Below are positions 48,934 to 51,102 of a stretch of DNA of 51,102 bases, piece by piece; positions within the stretch are counted from its first letter, which is position 1, and each line of letters begins with the position of its first letter. Source of the stretch: Pseudomonas lactucae (GTDB lineage: Bacteria; Pseudomonadota; Gammaproteobacteria; Pseudomonadales; Pseudomonadaceae); contig NZ_JAFHKI010000048.1 in NCBI RefSeq assembly GCF_016937615.1, positions 1 through 51,102 of the forward strand. The letters are read 5' to 3'. The notes beneath the pieces are model-generated. The model was not told the DNA's origin. It saw nothing but the letters and a program-made list of their open reading frames with translations, and did no database searches. A program made the translations under genes and the position numbers.

Positions 48934-49853
48934 TCACCCTTGGCGGAATACCAGCGCCTTCAAGCCACTTTGCGCGTCAATATCTGGAAATTCCGGCGGG
49001 TTTTTCAGGCGCTCGACAAAGCGCAGGCCCGGCGCTTCGCGGGTCACACCGTCGATCAGGAAGTCTTCGCCATAGGCCGGGTCGTTCATGCACGCGAGCA
49101 CCGTGCCCTGCGGCGACAACAAATCCGGCAGGCGGCGCAGCACGCGCTGGTAGTCCTTGGTCAGCAAAAAGCTGCCTTTCTGGAAGGACGGCGGGTCGAT
49201 GATCACCAGGTCATACGGACCGCGTGGGTCACCTTGGCCCAGGACTTGAACAGGTCGTGGCCCAGAAACGTCACCTTGCTCAGGTCATGACCGTTGAGGC
49301 GATGGTTGTCGCGACCACGGCTCAGGGCGCCACGGGCCATGTCCAGGTTCACCACATGCTCGGCACCGCCTTCGATGGCCGCCACCGAGAACCCGCAGGT
49401 GTAGGCAAACAGGTTGAGTACGTGCTGACCTTTGGCCTGCTCGCGCACCCAATTGCGTCCATAGCGCATGTCGAGGAACAGGCCGCTGTTCTGTTTTTTG
49501 CCCAGGTCGATCAGATAGCGCAGGCCGCCTTCGGTGATGGTCAGCTCGTCGATGGCGTCTCCCACCAGCCACTCGGTGGTGCTTTGCGGCAGGTAGCGGT
49601 GTTGCAGGGCCACGGTATGGGCGCCGAAGCGCGCCCAGTCGAACTGCAACAATTGCTGCTTCAAGGCTTGCAGGTGTTCGGTTTCCTTGAACAGGGCCAC
49701 CAGCACGACGCCTTGCAGCCAGTCCACCGTCAACTGCTCCAGCCCTGGCCAGCAGCGACCACGGCCGTGGAACAGGCGCCGGGTTTCAGTCGGGGCGCTG
49801 GCCAGGGCGTTGAGCAGGTGGGTGTGCAGGGTAGCGAGTGCGTCTGGGTTCAT
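48934..49853 (-). pseudogene. Class I SAM-dependent methyltransferase (RlmI-like), broken by one missing base
   Basis: A 306-residue Rossmann methyltransferase after restoring one G near 49220 (KVTHAGPYDLVIIDPP). SAM-binding HVLNLFAYTCGFSVAAIEGG, MARGALSRGRDNHRLNG and the motif IV IIDPPSFQKGSF are those of the RlmI/RlmK-type 23S rRNA or related methyltransferases; the N-terminal PUA domain of RlmI is missing. The two frames meet at 49203-49222. The exact target base is unknown. The frame break is of the same single-base type as six others here. Confidence 0.78.
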
Positions 49854-49912
49854 CGTTGAGCGTCAGTCGTTGAGCGGGCGGCATTTTAAACACAATCGAG
49901 CGCGGTTGTTGC

Positions 49913-50401
49913 TCAGAGCGTGGCGATCAAGGCTGGCCCAAAGGACTCACGCAGAAAACCAGGTGCGATGTACCGCTCGTAATGCGCTTCGGAGAGCAGG
50001 AAGAACTCCCGATCAATCGCGTCGCGCAGGTCTGTGAGGTTGCGCTCGCGAAACTCCGGCAACAGCGCCAACCCATAGGCATCCAGCTTGGAAATCACCC
50101 GTGCGCCCCTGGCAATCAACTGGTAGGCCCAGCAATACGGCGACTGGTGCGGCACAAAGCGAATCTTGCGGTCTTCCAGTTGCTGGCGCAGGCGTTGCGG
50201 GTCGAAGACTTCCAGCTTGCTGGCCATGACCTGCACCAGCAATTGCTCAAGGCGCAGCCACACCGCCTGTTTTTCTTCGGCGTTGTAGCCATTCCACTGG
50301 ATCACTTCATGGTGATAACGCTTGCAGCCGCGGCAGACCAGGTCACCGTAAACGGTGGAGCAGAGGCCGACGCACGGCGTCTTGATGGTTTGGTTGGGCA
50401 T
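49913..50401 (-). CDS. DUF1289 domain-containing protein
   Basis: 162 residues from the ATG at 50401 (a TTG five codons earlier is the alternative; neither has a strong ribosome binding site). The DUF1289 motif is at the N-terminus: TPCVGLCSTVYGDLVCRGCK, four cysteines that probably hold a metal, followed by RYHHEVIQWNGY. The rest (FVPHQSPYCWAYQLIARGAR) is Pseudomonas-type. Function is unknown. Downstream of nrdB by 54 bases on the same strand. Confidence 0.75.
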   Translation of the reverse strand: MPNQTIKTPCVGLCSTVYGDLVCRGCKRYHHEVIQWNGYNAEEKQAVWLRLEQLLVQVMASKLEVFDPQRLRQQLEDRKIRFVPHQSPYCWAYQLIARGARVISKLDAYGLALLPEFRERNLTDLRDAIDREFFLLSEAHYERYIAPGFLRESFGPALIATL

Positions 50402-50454
50402 AAGGGCAATGTGCAAAGTTTATGGAACACCGCGTTCCCAATGTGGGATGCTGA

Positions 50455-51102
50455 TCAATCCCAGCTCAGCGCGCCGCCGGTCTGGTACTCGATCACACGG
50501 GTCTCGAAGAAGTTTTTCTCTTTCTTCAAGTCCATGATCTCGCTCATCCACGGGAACGGGTTGGTGGTCCCTGGGTACTCTTCCTTAAGACCAATCTGCG
50601 ACAACCGACGGTTAGCAATGAACTTGAGGTAATCCTCCATCATCGCCGCATTCATCCCCAGAACCCCACGCGGCATGGTATCCCGCGCATATTCAATCTC
50701 CAGCTGCGTGCCCTGCAGAATCATCTGGGTCGCTTCTTCCTTCATCTCGGCATCCCACAAGTGTGGGTTTTCGATTTTGATCTGGTTGATCACGTCGATA
50801 CCGAAGTTCAGGTGCATCGACTCGTCACGCAGGATGTACTGGAACTGCTCGGCCACGCCGGTCATTTTGTTGCGGCGGCCCATGGAGAGGATCTGGGTGA
50901 AGCCGCAATAGAAGAAGATGCCTTCCAGCACGCAGTAGTAGGCGACCAGGTTGCGCAGCAGTTCCTTGTCGGTGTCGACGGTGCCGGTTTCGAACTTCGG
51001 ATCGGAGATCGAACGGGTGTATTTCAGGCCCCAAGCCGCTTTCTTCGCGACGGATGGGATCTCGTGGTACATGTTGAAGATTTCGCCTTCATCCATGGCC
51101 AG
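50455..51102 (-). CDS. nrdB: Ribonucleotide reductase class Ia beta subunit, 3' part
   Basis: Only the C-terminal ~215 residues lie in the window; the reading frame continues past 51102. [26 protein letters not shown] (with the Glu and His iron ligands) and the C-terminal tail [18 protein letters not shown], which docks on NrdA, are present. NrdB supplies the diferric tyrosyl radical used by NrdA to make deoxyribonucleotides aerobically. The radical tyrosine and the first ligands are outside the window. An ATG at 51096 is internal. Confidence 0.95.
   Translation of the reverse strand: MAMDEGEIFNMYHEIPSVAKKAAWGLKYTRSISDPKFETGTVDTDKELLRNLVAYYCVLEGIFFYCGFTQILSMGRRNKMTGVAEQFQYILRDESMHLNFGIDVINQIKIENPHLWDAEMKEEATQMILQGTQLEIEYARDTMPRGVLGMNAAMMEDYLKFIANRRLSQIGLKEEYPGTTNPFPWMSEIMDLKKEKNFFETRVIEYQTGGALSWD

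Noticed and set aside
1..51102. CRISPR arrays, tRNA/rRNA genes, insertion sequences, prophage
   Set aside because: No regularly spaced direct repeats, tRNA-like cloverleaf with CCA end, transposase or phage protein was recognised by eye.

Overview
The window looks like chromosomal DNA of a fluorescent Pseudomonas, most likely of the P. fluorescens complex. The support is high GC and a set of familiar Pseudomonas loci: the mannitol regulator and binding protein, muxABC-opmB, the glgE-treS-glgB cluster, a DUF3203 protein, phosphatidylcholine synthase, and two classes of REP-type palindrome (GTGGGAGG and GTGGCGAGGGAGC). Species is inferred from gene content; no search was run.

Layout. 1-8.9 kb: mtlE and mtlR, both on the minus strand, are separated by a 6.2 kb gene for a giant toxin-like protein. 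Its C-terminal papain-like dermonecrotoxin domain is frameshifted a few bases before the catalytic cysteine codon. 8.9-10.9 kb: a glycosyltransferase and thiol peroxidase Tpx. 11.1-20.2 kb: a translationally coupled RND efflux operon, muxA-muxB-muxC-opmB, with a REP doublet inside the 5' end of opmB. 20.3-26.4 kb: a Kelch propeller protein, a short-chain dehydrogenase, a MocR regulator, CcoG, DUF3203, an MgtC-like protein and a small proline-rich protein. 26.5-34.2 kb: glgE, a treS-maltokinase fusion and glgB, preceded by an AlgU-like promoter. Together these convert trehalose through maltose and maltose-1-phosphate into branched alpha-glucan. 34.3-38.7 kb: a diguanylate cyclase, a hybrid histidine kinase and a CAP-domain secreted protein. 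38.8-43.4 kb: MFS pump with divergent LysR, GNAT, TetR with divergent quinone-reductase-like flavoprotein, and a conserved hypothetical. 43.5-51.1 kb: aroA, a UPF0149 protein, a dienoyl-CoA isomerase, NudC, a TSUP permease, Pcs, an rRNA-type methyltransferase, a DUF1289 protein and the 3' part of nrdB.

Sequence quality matters here. Six otherwise ordinary genes (glycosyltransferase, muxB twice, SDR, hybrid kinase, aroA, methyltransferase) are broken at seven places. In every case one missing base restores the family sequence. The uniform pattern suggests missed bases in the assembly more than true gene decay. The toxin frameshift is different (net +1 or -2, next to a CG-dinucleotide run) and deserves separate verification.

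The most interesting items are the toxin inserted in the mannitol locus, with three tandem N-terminal modules and a frame break at the active site; the REP doublet that rewrites the start of opmB; the stem-loop array with a CTGTCA-N4-TGACAG palindrome before the Kelch gene; and the AlgU-like promoter of the GlgE pathway. No tRNA, rRNA, CRISPR array, transposase or phage gene was seen. No gene-free stretch exceeds 300 bases.
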